Positions 51,519-60,028 of a stretch of 64,000 bases of DNA are shown here, one piece after another. Origin of the DNA: JAUILH01 sp965230535 (GTDB lineage: Bacteria; Bacteroidota; Bacteroidia; Flavobacteriales_D; JAUILH01); the NCBI GenBank assembly GCA_965230535.1, contig OZ246010.1, positions 1,054,001 to 1,118,000 on the forward strand. The letters run 5' to 3'. The notes beneath the pieces are model-generated. The model was not told the DNA's origin. It searched no databases and was given only the letters and a program-made list of their open reading frames with translations. Numbering within the stretch: position 1 is the stretch's first letter; each line of letters starts with the position of its first letter. Made by a program: the position numbers and the translations under genes.

Positions 51519-53207
51519 TTATCTGTTAATCACGAGTCGCTTTGAGAAACGCTCGTTTCCTTCTGCAATAATCACAGTATACATTCCGGTAGCAAGATCA
51601 GTCACGTCCAAAGACAACATCACTTTACCATTCATTTGATCTTGTTTTACCAATTGACCATCTGCAGCAACAATGCTGATCATGGCATTTGATGGATTCT
51701 CAAACTTCAAATTGATCATGGCATTTGCCGGATTAGGATATACTGAAATGTTAGATGCAAATTCCTCAACTCCTGTACATGGATCGATCAACAAAGTTGT
51801 TGTATCTGAATTGAAACAACCATCAGAGTTTTCAACTGTTACGATCACAGTTTCAGTTCCTACTCCCAAAGTACTCCCATCAAGATTTAAAGTTTGTCCG
51901 GTAGAGTTATCGTACCACATATAAGAAGTGAATCCTGTTCCGGCATCAAATACAGCCGTTCCATAAACACAGATCATTGTATCCGCTCCAAGATCGACTA
52001 CAGGAGCTGCATTTACTGTTATATCAACAGTATCTGTTCCCATACATCCATTAGCATCTAGCACCTCAACAGTAACTGTATTTAAACCTGGAGATAAAGC
52101 CATATTTCCCACATTACTTGTTGCAGTTGTATCACCTGAAGACCAATCGTAAGAAGTATACCCTGTACCTGCATTAAGAATCATGTCCTCGTTTTCACAA
52201 ATAGTAGAATCTGCACCAAGACCGATTATCGGGCTAAAATTCATGCTAACCTGAACAGAATCTGTAGAAGCACATCCAAATGTATCCACAACATCTACGT
52301 AAATAAAAGTAGTTGTATCAATGTCAATTGTTTGAGCAGTAGTTGCATCATACCATGTATATGTAGCTCCAACAATGCCACCATCGATGGTCACAGTATC
52401 TCCTTCGCAGATATCAAAATCAACTCCTAAATCAACGAAATTTCCAACTACATCAATCTCAACTGAATCTGATAAAGTTGGACATCCGGTCATAGTCACA
52501 TCTAAGTTATACTGAGTAGTATCCGTTGGTGCAACTGTGATACTTGGTGTAGTGGCTCCCGTATTCCATGAAAATGTGGTAGTGGTTCCTGGTATAGAAT
52601 AATGGATATTTCCATTCCAGATTCTCGGAGAAAATGGAGTTCCGGAAAAAGGATACTCAAGACCAACACCTTCCAGGAATTGAATATTTGCGTCTGAAGC
52701 ATACACTGATCCAGCAGAACTTCCATCTGTATAATTCAAACTAATTCCAGTATTGGAGGACGTCACGTAAAAAGCGTAAGTCTGGCCTGCAGGAATGGTA
52801 ATATTAATGGGAATTGGAATTGGCGTTGCCGTTCCCATTGGTTGAGCCACAACACCAGTTGCAGACCCCACCAATGTCCATGCGCCAGCATTGTTATGAT
52901 TCCCAACATAAGATCCAACTTTATAATAGATCTCAAAATCTGTATTGCCTTGCGGATGAGCATCAAATCCAGTAATAGTAACCTGATTGATGGCTACAAT
53001 ATCAAACATGTTTCCTCTATGGTTATTTCCTGCAGCTAAAGTTGTTGCCAGAGTTGTACTTGGGAGAACTGCTGTAATCGTAGTACTATCTCCAAGACAA
53101 ACACTTGTATCTGTCACTGCCAAACTCAGTGTACACTGGGCGTTTGACTGAGAGACTGTAAAAAAGGTAAGTGCAAAAGCACTTAGTAATTGTAAAGTTT
53201 TTTTCAT
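51519..53207 (-). CDS. T9SS-secreted Ig-like/PKD-like repeat protein
   Basis: 562 residues: signal peptide (MKKTLQLLSAFALTFFTVSQSNAQ); an N-terminal jelly-roll-like domain to about residue 210 (DFEIYYKVGSYVGNHNNAGAWTLVG is split across strands); then four Ig/PKD-like repeats of about 80 residues, each with the pattern DLG-x-D-x-x-(I/V)C-x-x-D/G and a TYxW or SYxW strand; then a T9SS type A sorting domain (about 482-562, ISVYPNPANAMINLKFEN, LATGMYTVIIAEG). Likely a surface or released structural protein. It has its own -7 element and terminator, so it is monocistronic. Confidence 0.88.
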   Translation of the reverse strand: MKKTLQLLSAFALTFFTVSQSNAQCTLSLAVTDTSVCLGDSTTITAVLPSTTLATTLAAGNNHRGNMFDIVAINQVTITGFDAHPQGNTDFEIYYKVGSYVGNHNNAGAWTLVGSATGVVAQPMGTATPIPIPINITIPAGQTYAFYVTSSNTGISLNYTDGSSAGSVYASDANIQFLEGVGLEYPFSGTPFSPRIWNGNIHYSIPGTTTTFSWNTGATTPSITVAPTDTTQYNLDVTMTGCPTLSDSVEIDVVGNFVDLGVDFDICEGDTVTIDGGIVGATYTWYDATTAQTIDIDTTTFIYVDVVDTFGCASTDSVQVSMNFSPIIGLGADSTICENEDMILNAGTGYTSYDWSSGDTTATSNVGNMALSPGLNTVTVEVLDANGCMGTDTVDITVNAAPVVDLGADTMICVYGTAVFDAGTGFTSYMWYDNSTGQTLNLDGSTLGVGTETVIVTVENSDGCFNSDTTTLLIDPCTGVEEFASNISVYPNPANAMINLKFENPSNAMISIVAADGQLVKQDQMNGKVMLSLDVTDLATGMYTVIIAEGNERFSKRLVINR

Positions 53208-53227
53208 GCGTTTTGTTTTAGTTTCCG

Positions 53228-53235
53228 CAAAAGTA
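53228..53235 (-). promoter_or_regulatory. -7 element TACTTTTG of the T9SS protein gene
   Basis: On the minus strand TACTTTTG followed by C fits TAnnTTTG(C), 20 bases before the ATG at 53207. A TTG at the standard distance is not evident. Confidence 0.5.
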
Positions 53236-53409
53236 GGGCTTTAGAATCTTACATCAGCACCCAAAAAACAAAGAAATCACACAGTCAAAAGTTCATGACT
53301 CCGGCCTTAAAAACACAAACAATTGACCCTGAAACAAATAGCCCTAATCGACTTAAACGATTCCAATTTCAAACTAATTCCTAATTTAGGACTGCATAAA
53401 AACAATACT

Positions 53410-53994
53410 ATGAAAGATCAATTGGTTCAGGCAATACAAAGTTTTCATCCCGAATTCTCAGAAAGTGAGATCATTAAAGGATTAGATTATTTTGAGTTAA
53501 AGGAATTTAAGGCCAAGGACATCATTGCCAAAAGTGGAGATGTTTGCGACAAACTATTTTTTGCTGAAAAATCTATCTCCAGGTGTTTTTACCTTGATCA
53601 GGATGGTGTGGAACAGACCCTTTGGATGAAGCCGGAACAAACTTTCATTACAGACTACAAAAGCTTCACAAGTGAAGCCCCTTCTGAATTTAGTCTGCAA
53701 TTCTATGAAGATACGATGGCCTATTGCATTTCCAGAAAGAACTTACTAAAACTGTACGAAACTTCTAAGGATTGGGCACTCTTTGGCGTATTACTAACGG
53801 AAAAGCTGCATGTAATTTTGATTGATGTATTTGTGAATTTGCTTGCCAATGATGCGACTCAAAACTACAGGTATATTGAATATGCTTTCCCTAGATTTAT
53901 ACAAGTTGCTCCACTAAAAGACATTGCTTCTATGCTACAGGTGAGTCAGGTATCTTTATCCAGAATCAGATCAGGAACACAACTTAAAAAGTAG
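53410..53994 (+). CDS. Crp/Fnr family transcriptional regulator
   Basis: 194 residues from the ATG at 53410. A cyclic-nucleotide-binding-like beta roll (YFELKEFKAKDIIAKSGDVCDKLFFAEKSISRCFYLDQDGVEQTLWMKPEQTF is divided over residues 26-80) and a shortened C-terminal HTH (FIQVAPLKDIASMLQVSQVSLSRIRSGTQ). The effector-binding residues of true CRP are not conserved, as is usual for Bacteroidota members. The longer frame from a TTG at 53323 adds 29 residues not seen in the family. The palindrome at 53998, directly after the stop, is a probable binding site for this protein. Confidence 0.88.
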   Translation: MKDQLVQAIQSFHPEFSESEIIKGLDYFELKEFKAKDIIAKSGDVCDKLFFAEKSISRCFYLDQDGVEQTLWMKPEQTFITDYKSFTSEAPSEFSLQFYEDTMAYCISRKNLLKLYETSKDWALFGVLLTEKLHVILIDVFVNLLANDATQNYRYIEYAFPRFIQVAPLKDIASMLQVSQVSLSRIRSGTQLKK

Positions 53995-53997
53995 TTT

Positions 53998-54013
53998 TTT
54001 AACATATGTTAAA
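53998..54013. promoter_or_regulatory. 16-bp perfect palindrome TTTAACATATGTTAAA, probable Crp-family operator
   Basis: The palindrome begins 4 bases after the regulator's stop codon and is centred about 43 bases before the predicted transcription start of the SRPBCC gene (-7 element at 54035). That is the class II activator position used by CRP/FNR proteins. Confidence 0.65.
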
Positions 54014-54034
54014 TCGTGCTACGAGATGCTCAGT

Positions 54035-54042
54035 TACTTTTG
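54035..54042 (+). promoter_or_regulatory. -7 element TACTTTTG of the SRPBCC gene
   Basis: TACTTTTG followed by C fits TAnnTTTG(C), 17 bases before the ATG at 54059. There is no TTG box at -33, consistent with activator dependence on the palindrome at 53998. Confidence 0.55.
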
Positions 54043-54058
54043 CCAAAAATCATTTGAA

Positions 54059-54565
54059 ATGAAATTCTTTATTTTAACACTATTCATTATGGCTACAACA
54101 GGCACATTCGGGCAAAACTCCAAGGCAAGTACTGTAAAAAAGACATTTAGCAGAACCACTTCTGTTAGTATCGATATTGATGCGGAACCATCTATTATCT
54201 GGAAATTACTTACCAACGCTTCAGATTTTCCAAGATGGAATTCGACAGTGCTTTCTATTGAAGGTGATATCAAAGTGGGCAATAAGATTAAGCTTAAGAG
54301 CTATCTGGATCCGGAAAGAACTTTCAAAATCAAAATCAAAGAAATTGGAGACGAGCAAATGATTTGGGGAGATGCTATGGGAGAACGTGTATATGTTATA
54401 AAGAAGACAGCAGAAGGGTCCACTCACTTTTCCATGACTGAAAAAATAGGCAGTTTCATGTTTCCACTCTTTGCCAACAAGATTCCTTCTTTTGATGAAT
54501 CATTTGACAAGTATGCAGAAGACTTAAAGAAAGAGGCGGAAGCCATTGCGAAGAAAGATAAATAA
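54059..54565 (+). CDS. SRPBCC (START/Bet v1-like) domain protein
   Basis: 168 residues from the ATG at 54059 (the ATG at 54026 lies upstream of the promoter). A signal peptide (MKFFILTLFIMATTGTFGQ) precedes an SRPBCC fold: SVSIDIDAEPSIIWKLLTNASDFPRWNSTVLSIEGDIKVGNKIKL is the classic opening split over residues 38-80, followed by a helix-grip C-terminal helix (ANKIPSFDESFDKYAEDLKKEAEAI). Export of this domain is unusual, since most SRPBCC proteins are cytoplasmic. The ligand is unknown. Probable target of the Crp-type regulator upstream. Confidence 0.82.
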   Translation: MKFFILTLFIMATTGTFGQNSKASTVKKTFSRTTSVSIDIDAEPSIIWKLLTNASDFPRWNSTVLSIEGDIKVGNKIKLKSYLDPERTFKIKIKEIGDEQMIWGDAMGERVYVIKKTAEGSTHFSMTEKIGSFMFPLFANKIPSFDESFDKYAEDLKKEAEAIAKKDK

Positions 54566-54569
54566 TAAA

Positions 54570-54598
54570 AAAAGAGCCCGGTTAAACCGGGCTCTTTT
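54570..54598. terminator. Bidirectional terminator
   Basis: A 14-bp perfect stem (54570-54583 with 54585-54598) separated by a single A, with A and T tracts on both sides. It serves the SRPBCC gene on the plus strand and the fibre gene ending at 54637 on the minus strand. Confidence 0.85.
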
Positions 54599-54636
54599 AT
54601 TCTAAGCTGTGATTTTATACAAAAAACCTAAAGCGT

Positions 54637-56646
54637 TTATTTTTTCGCACTTGTAGAAAGCATTTCCAAAACCTCATCTAACTTGTTGTTCAATTCAGCA
54701 TACTTTAATTCGTGCGCTTCATTTTGCTCAGTTAATTCTCTGTTTTTAGCTTCCAAATCCTGAATCGCTCTAACCAAAACCGGAACCAATTCAGAATAGT
54801 TAACGCCACGAGTTTTGTTTTCATCTGTTCCGATGGTCACTACTTCAGGAACTAATTTTTCCAATTCCTGAGCAATGAAACCAATTTTATCTCCTGCCTG
54901 ATTTCTGTCTTTCCAGTTGTATGACACAGCTCTCATGGCCAAAACAGTCTCTAAACCATAGTTCAATGGTTTGATGTTCTTCTTAAGTCGCACATCAGAG
55001 GTTTGAATAACCCCATTGGTTGCATGAACCTCAGTCCATCTTGCCGTTGTTGCTCCCAGACTATGAGCATTTGTTACTTCCGGAACTAAGTTCCCATCAA
55101 CAAACATGGCGCCATTAATGGTTAATTCATCAGTGAAAAAATCACCGTAAATAAGCGGAGTATTGGTGTTGGTGTTGTCTATGTACAGTTTGTCACTGAT
55201 GTTAACTGCTGTATTTGCTCCAGCATTGTTACCAATGAAGATATTGTTACTTCCCACATTAACTCTAAGTCCGGCATCTCTACCTATACCCAAGTTATGT
55301 GTTCCTGTAGTAACATTGGAAAGTGCACCACGACCATAGGCCACGTTATCTTGTCCTGTAGTAATGTCATACAAAGCAAAAGCTCCCATAGCGGTGTTTA
55401 AATTTGCGGTTGTTAAATTATGTGCTGCCTGATAACCATAAATAGTATTGAAATCTCCAGTTGTACACACATCAAATGTTTCACTACCAATAACCGTATT
55501 AAAATCACCTGTTGTGACGTTGGTACCAGTTAATGATCCAATAAGAATATTATCTGTTGCCCCTGGCAGCAATGCATCACCAGCATCAATTCCAATACAA
55601 ATATTCTCAAAGGTATTGGCTTCTTCCAGTGCATGTCCATCCATTCTCCATCTTTCAACACCCTCAACATCAAATCGAATGATGTCATCATCATTGGTTT
55701 CCTCAACTTGAACTCTGGTATCAACATCAGCATCTACGATTTCATCTCCACCTCCGGAACCACCTCCAGGTAAAGTCACTGTTCCTCCTCCATTGCTCAA
55801 GGTTAAATCGTTTCCGGAAATGCTCAATGTCTGAATCTCATTCGTTACCGATCCGTCTACTTCAGATGTTAAGTATCCATTGTTATTGGCATAAGCATCA
55901 ACCTGAGCTTCTGTTAACTGAGTATCGTCATCTCCATCTGCCAAACCAGCCGGAACATTAGTTAGAGAAGTAAAATCTCCATCGAAATGAGGACCTGCTA
56001 CAAAACCATATGCGGCAATTCCCAAAGAATCAATGTGTGTATCTGTATCGATAGTATGAGGACCTGCTACATATCCTAAAGCAGCAATTCCAGTAGAGTC
56101 TATATGCGTATCGGTATCAATGGTATGTGGTCCTGCAACGTAACCAAAGGCAGCTATTCCTGTAGAATCTATCTGGGTGTCAACTGTGTGGTTATTCCAG
56201 GCAGCAGTATCGGCAGCAGTAACAGTTATTGCACCAACAAGGCTGTCAGCTGTACTAGCATGCAATGCGTAAGGCACACTCATTAATTGGCTCGTCCCTG
56301 TAATGGTATAGTTCGTTCCACCTGAAGGATCTGTTTCCGTTTGAATGAAGTATGGGCCATTGTTCCAATCTATTGAGTTGAAAGCACCGGAAACCACTGT
56401 CCCTGATCCAATCTCTAGGCTTACCAAGCCATTGATATTTGTACTTGGTGTTTGAGTTTCTGTGTACACAGATGGTCCTGAAGCGGACCCTTGTAAAATG
56501 CTAATTTGCATTCCAACTGATTGATTCGTCACTAGTGCATTTCCGGCGTCCCTCACAACAGCCTGATAGCTCATTTTATCTGGTGATTGAGCAGCTACAT
56601 TTGCTGATAAGGCTGCTCCAATTAGTAAAGTGTATAATTTTTTCAC
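54637..56646 (-). CDS. Secreted fibre-like protein with C-terminal S74 chaperone domain
   Basis: 669 residues: signal peptide ending QSPDKMSYQAVVRDAGNALVTNQ; the same N-terminal module (20-135, LMSVPYALHAST) as the protein at 15349; three 23-residue repeats (GPHTIDTDTHIDSTGIA-type, about 155-225); a trimeric beta-roll region with NTVIGSETF, GYQAAHNLTTANLNTAMG and NIFIGNNAG; then an S74 domain from about 548, with SDVRLKKN carrying the Ser-Asp autocleavage pair, GFIAQELEKLVPEV and YSELVPVLVRAIQDLE, ending in a coiled coil. It is 4 bases downstream of the small T9SS-tail protein and probably co-transcribed. Likely a trimeric surface fibre that removes its own chaperone after folding. Confidence 0.87.
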   Translation of the reverse strand: MKKLYTLLIGAALSANVAAQSPDKMSYQAVVRDAGNALVTNQSVGMQISILQGSASGPSVYTETQTPSTNINGLVSLEIGSGTVVSGAFNSIDWNNGPYFIQTETDPSGGTNYTITGTSQLMSVPYALHASTADSLVGAITVTAADTAAWNNHTVDTQIDSTGIAAFGYVAGPHTIDTDTHIDSTGIAALGYVAGPHTIDTDTHIDSLGIAAYGFVAGPHFDGDFTSLTNVPAGLADGDDDTQLTEAQVDAYANNNGYLTSEVDGSVTNEIQTLSISGNDLTLSNGGGTVTLPGGGSGGGDEIVDADVDTRVQVEETNDDDIIRFDVEGVERWRMDGHALEEANTFENICIGIDAGDALLPGATDNILIGSLTGTNVTTGDFNTVIGSETFDVCTTGDFNTIYGYQAAHNLTTANLNTAMGAFALYDITTGQDNVAYGRGALSNVTTGTHNLGIGRDAGLRVNVGSNNIFIGNNAGANTAVNISDKLYIDNTNTNTPLIYGDFFTDELTINGAMFVDGNLVPEVTNAHSLGATTARWTEVHATNGVIQTSDVRLKKNIKPLNYGLETVLAMRAVSYNWKDRNQAGDKIGFIAQELEKLVPEVVTIGTDENKTRGVNYSELVPVLVRAIQDLEAKNRELTEQNEAHELKYAELNNKLDEVLEMLSTSAKK

Positions 56647-56650
56647 GGTT

Positions 56651-57139
56651 TTAATTTTTTATAATTTGAAATGTTTTGACAACTTGATTATCTCTTGATA
56701 CTTTTAAGAAATATGTCGACCTGGGGAGTGCCTCCATATTGATGGTGGTCGAATTCTGACTAATTCTATCGTTTGTTATTAGCTTAGATTGCAGGTCGAA
56801 CAAATGGTAACTTAGGCCCACATTCTCTTCTACTTTTAATATCAGGTAATTCGTTGTAGGATTAGGATAGACACTTACTTCAAGATTAATAGATGATTCC
56901 TCTACCCCATTGGCCGTTGATATTTCATATGGCTGCTGAACTCCCTGAGCAACACTTCCATCTGTCCCGGAATTAGTTGTATAAACTACCTGTCCAACAG
57001 AATAGCTCACACTCCCTCCATTTCCGAATGCATCTCCTCCTCCTGCATCAACTGCTTCCTGAGCGCTCACACTTCCCATTCCGGCAACAAGAAATAGAAT
57101 ACTGGTTAATACTGTTTTATGATTATTTTTTTTATTCAT
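56651..57139 (-). CDS. Small secreted protein with T9SS type A sorting domain
   Basis: 162 residues from the ATG at 57139 (an upstream in-frame ATG at 57190 is rejected because the signal peptide begins at MNKKNNHKTVLTSILF). After the signal peptide comes a glycine-rich domain (AGGGDAFGNGGSVSYSVGQVVYTT, split by a turn; VAQGVQQPYEI) and a T9SS C-terminal domain (VSVYPNPTTNYLILKVEEN, PRSTYFLKVSRDNQ). Paralogue of the protein at 18201. Both are first in a two-gene operon with a fibre-like protein, so the pair is conserved as a unit. It diverges from the histidine kinase gene at 57330. Confidence 0.83.
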   Translation of the reverse strand: MNKKNNHKTVLTSILFLVAGMGSVSAQEAVDAGGGDAFGNGGSVSYSVGQVVYTTNSGTDGSVAQGVQQPYEISTANGVEESSINLEVSVYPNPTTNYLILKVEENVGLSYHLFDLQSKLITNDRISQNSTTINMEALPRSTYFLKVSRDNQVVKTFQIIKN

Positions 57140-57228
57140 AGGCTTTGTTGTTTTTGATGATATGTACTCGAATGATGTATTTGCAGTCAAAGAAAGTTTG
57201 ACCGGAATCTTCCCACAATAAAATGTGC

Positions 57229-57259
57229 TGAAGTGCTAAAATTGATGGTGTGAAGTGCT
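57229..57259. promoter_or_regulatory. 9-bp direct repeat with 13-bp spacer, LytTR-like geometry
   Basis: TGAAGTGCT occurs at 57229-57237 and 57251-57259 (period 22 bp, spacer 13 bp), in the 190-base space between the divergent fibre operon (57139) and kinase operon (57330). LytTR regulators bind paired 9-bp direct repeats about one to two turns apart. A LytTR regulator is encoded at 59303. The base match to known LytTR sites is weak, so only the geometry supports it. Confidence 0.45.
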
Positions 57260-57329
57260 GAATATTGGGAAGTTCTACTCAGGAACTCTTCCTTTTTTTG
57301 GTATTTTTGAGATATCGTTTGACCGAGTT

Positions 57330-59303
57330 ATGAGGGGATTTAAAAAGATGGTTTTACTGCTTCTTCTGAGCGTAAACACAGTATCGTTTGCCAATATCGA
57401 TTCACTGCAAAAAGTGGCCAATACCACTAAAAATGACAGCATCTATGTCTATACCAACTTAAGAATTGCCAAGCAGTATGCCTTGAGTCGGCGGGATACC
57501 TGTCTGTTTTTTCTGGAGCGATCTTTAAAGCGTGCAAAAGACATTAAAAACAACAGGGCAATTACCAAAATTCATGTGGCCTATGCCGAATATTTTGATT
57601 TGGTAGAAAGAAAGCCAGGAAAGGCGAGTGAACATATTCTTGAGGGCCGTCAGTTCCTGGCTAAAATGAATGATGAGCGTGCTTTACGAAGACATGATGG
57701 CATTCTCAATTTCTATCAGGGAAAAAATCGCCTCAATAAAGGGGAATTTCCTGAGGCCCAAAAGCACTTTCTCACAGCAAAGAAGATTTATCGCGAAACG
57801 GATGATATTCGCGGCTTACTGAATACATACAATCAGTTGGTTATCCTTCATGGTCAACAGGAACAGCTGGAAACAGCCGAAAACATTCTAAATGAAGCCA
57901 TTGAAGTTGCAAGAACCAACGAATCGTACTATATGCTCATGACCTTTTTATCAAATAAAGGAGGCTTGCTACACTACACGGAGAAATTTGAAGAAAGTTC
58001 CCAGGCATATCTTGAAGCGGAAGAACTGATCTTTGCAGAATTAGATTCAAATGATTTCTATTCTCTTGGTTTGATTCATGCTAACATTGCCAAAAACTAC
58101 AATGCTCTGAATGATACCAGCTCAACCATTCTTCACAATCAAAAAGCTCTTAACTATAGGAAACGGACAAATGACAAACTTTCTATGGCGAGTATTTCAG
58201 GAGCGCTCTGCTCAGACTGCGCTCACCTGAAGAAATATGATCTGGCCCTAAGCTATTGTGAGGAAATGCAGGCTATACTTGATTCTGTTGAATCTCTGGA
58301 TTTAAAAACAAGAATGACAATTCACTGGATTGATTATTACAAAGCCATTGGCAACTATGAAGCGGCATTCAACAAACAAGTTGAAAGATCTAAATTGAGG
58401 GAACAACTCATTAATGAGAAAAACATCAAACTTCAAACGGAACAAGAAAAGGATTTTGAGTTTAAAAAAGAACGCCTGGCAGCTGAGAAAAAACAACTTG
58501 AATCCAAACAAAAATTAGCCCTGAAAAACGAGAAAATAGCTGCCACCGAAAAACAAAAGAGAAACCTTTTCATCGGAATATTCACACTCATTATACTCGC
58601 CTTTGGTTTACTCTTTCTACTGAGAAAAAACAGGAAAAACCAAAAGGTAATTGCGCATAAAAACGAGCTTCTGGAGGCTTCTGTGAATGAAAAAGAGATG
58701 TTGTTAAAGGAGATTCATCACCGTGTAAAGAACAATTTACAACTGGTTTCCAGTTTACTGCATCTTCAATCCAAAAAGACTGATAATGAAATCGTTCACG
58801 TTGCTTTTGAAGAAGGTAAAAGCCGCATTCAATCTATGTCACTCATTCACCAAAAGCTCTATGAAAATGATGACTTGGGGAAGATTGATTTCAACAATTA
58901 TATCAATGAGTTAATTGGATATTTCTCCACTTTACACAAACACCATGACAGGGTGAAAACCAACATTAATGTTGAGAATATTGAATTGGATATTGACACT
59001 GCCATCCCTTTAGGCTTGATAGTTAACGAACTTATTACCAACGCCTTTAAATACGCATATGGCAAAACGGAAAATCCTGAGTTAAATATTAAAATTACAC
59101 ACGAGGGGAAAGGTGATTATACCCTATCTGTTTCAGATAACGGTCCTGGTCTGCCAGACGAATTTGACTGGAAAAAGACTAAAACACTCGGTCTTCGATT
59201 AGTGAAAAATTTATCCAAACAATTATTGGGATCGATTAACTACACGAATAAAACCTTTGTGATTACCTTTAAGGATCGGGATGCACGTTTATTGTTTGAT
59301 TAA
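57330..59303 (+). CDS. TPR sensor histidine kinase (HisKA_2 type)
   Basis: 657 residues from the ATG at 57330 (TTG/ATG starts upstream, including 57255, lack a signal peptide). Signal peptide (MRGFKKMVLLLLLSVNTVSFA), TPR region (residues 25-370), membrane helix about 410-432, HisKA_2 H-box (EIHHRVKNNLQLVSSLLHLQ at about 459-478) and HATPase_c (VNELITNAFKYAYG at about 564; DNGPGLP, TLGLRLVKNL). It overlaps the response regulator by one base (TAATG), so they are coupled. It is divergent from the fibre operon, which it may control. Its TPR sensor type matches the regulators at 18832, 24086 and 25889. Confidence 0.9.
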   Translation: MRGFKKMVLLLLLSVNTVSFANIDSLQKVANTTKNDSIYVYTNLRIAKQYALSRRDTCLFFLERSLKRAKDIKNNRAITKIHVAYAEYFDLVERKPGKASEHILEGRQFLAKMNDERALRRHDGILNFYQGKNRLNKGEFPEAQKHFLTAKKIYRETDDIRGLLNTYNQLVILHGQQEQLETAENILNEAIEVARTNESYYMLMTFLSNKGGLLHYTEKFEESSQAYLEAEELIFAELDSNDFYSLGLIHANIAKNYNALNDTSSTILHNQKALNYRKRTNDKLSMASISGALCSDCAHLKKYDLALSYCEEMQAILDSVESLDLKTRMTIHWIDYYKAIGNYEAAFNKQVERSKLREQLINEKNIKLQTEQEKDFEFKKERLAAEKKQLESKQKLALKNEKIAATEKQKRNLFIGIFTLIILAFGLLFLLRKNRKNQKVIAHKNELLEASVNEKEMLLKEIHHRVKNNLQLVSSLLHLQSKKTDNEIVHVAFEEGKSRIQSMSLIHQKLYENDDLGKIDFNNYINELIGYFSTLHKHHDRVKTNINVENIELDIDTAIPLGLIVNELITNAFKYAYGKTENPELNIKITHEGKGDYTLSVSDNGPGLPDEFDWKKTKTLGLRLVKNLSKQLLGSINYTNKTFVITFKDRDARLLFD

Positions 59304-60025
59304 TGAGTAAGATAAAAATAGCAGTTGTAGAGGATGAAATGATCATAGCCAATGAGATTTGTGATATTCTCGAAGAGTTAGGTTATGATGTGATAGAGCC
59401 ATGCGTCACCTATGGGCAGGCTATCGAAATGCTGGAAGTTGAATCCCCCGACATTGTTCTTTTGGACATTCAACTTGCCGGAAAGAAAGATGGTATTGAC
59501 GTGGCATGGGTGATTAAAGAAAACTACTCTATTCCGTTTATTTTTCTTACATCTAATTCGGATAAGGCCACCCTCGACAGAGCTAAGGAATTGAATCCTT
59601 CTGCCTATCTGGTAAAGCCATTCAAACAAGAAGACCTATACACGTCCATAGAGTTAGCCATCAATAAATTTGAAACTGAAACACTGAATAACAGTCAAAA
59701 AAAATTGATCACTGATGCATTATTTGTGAAACACCTCAACCTTTATCATAAAATTCCACATCAGGACATTACCCACTTAAAAAGTGAACACAACTATATT
59801 GAGATTTATACTAAAGGAGGACAAAAATTTGTTCACCGCAGCACTATGGGAAATTTGATAAAAAAACTGCCTAAGAATCTTCTACATCAAGTCCAGCGTA
59901 GTTATATGGTTAATCCAAAATACATTTCTGCGATAAACAGCACATTTATTGTTGTTGGAGAAGACCGGATTCCAATTGGAAGAAAATACCGAAAAGATCT
60001 ACTCGATAGCATCAATATTGCCTAA
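59303..60025 (+). CDS. LytTR family response regulator
   Basis: 240 residues. Receiver domain 1-120 (E10/D11 acidic pair, phosphoacceptor D55 in DIVLLDIQLAG, K in YLVKPF); LytTR domain about 145-240 (ITHLKSEHNYIEIYTK, LHQVQRSYMVNPKYI, RIPIGRKYRKDL). The ATG overlaps the kinase stop codon. The convergent deiminase gene ends 3 bases further on. Candidate DNA sites are the 9-bp direct repeats at 57229-57259. Confidence 0.92.
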   Translation: MSKIKIAVVEDEMIIANEICDILEELGYDVIEPCVTYGQAIEMLEVESPDIVLLDIQLAGKKDGIDVAWVIKENYSIPFIFLTSNSDKATLDRAKELNPSAYLVKPFKQEDLYTSIELAINKFETETLNNSQKKLITDALFVKHLNLYHKIPHQDITHLKSEHNYIEIYTKGGQKFVHRSTMGNLIKKLPKNLLHQVQRSYMVNPKYISAINSTFIVVGEDRIPIGRKYRKDLLDSINIA

Positions 60026-60028
60026 GGT

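Noticed and set aside
54637..56646. Prophage tail fibre
   Set aside because: S74 and fibre-like modules are present, but there are no other phage genes, and the signal peptides, the linked T9SS protein and the regulators point to a cellular surface protein.
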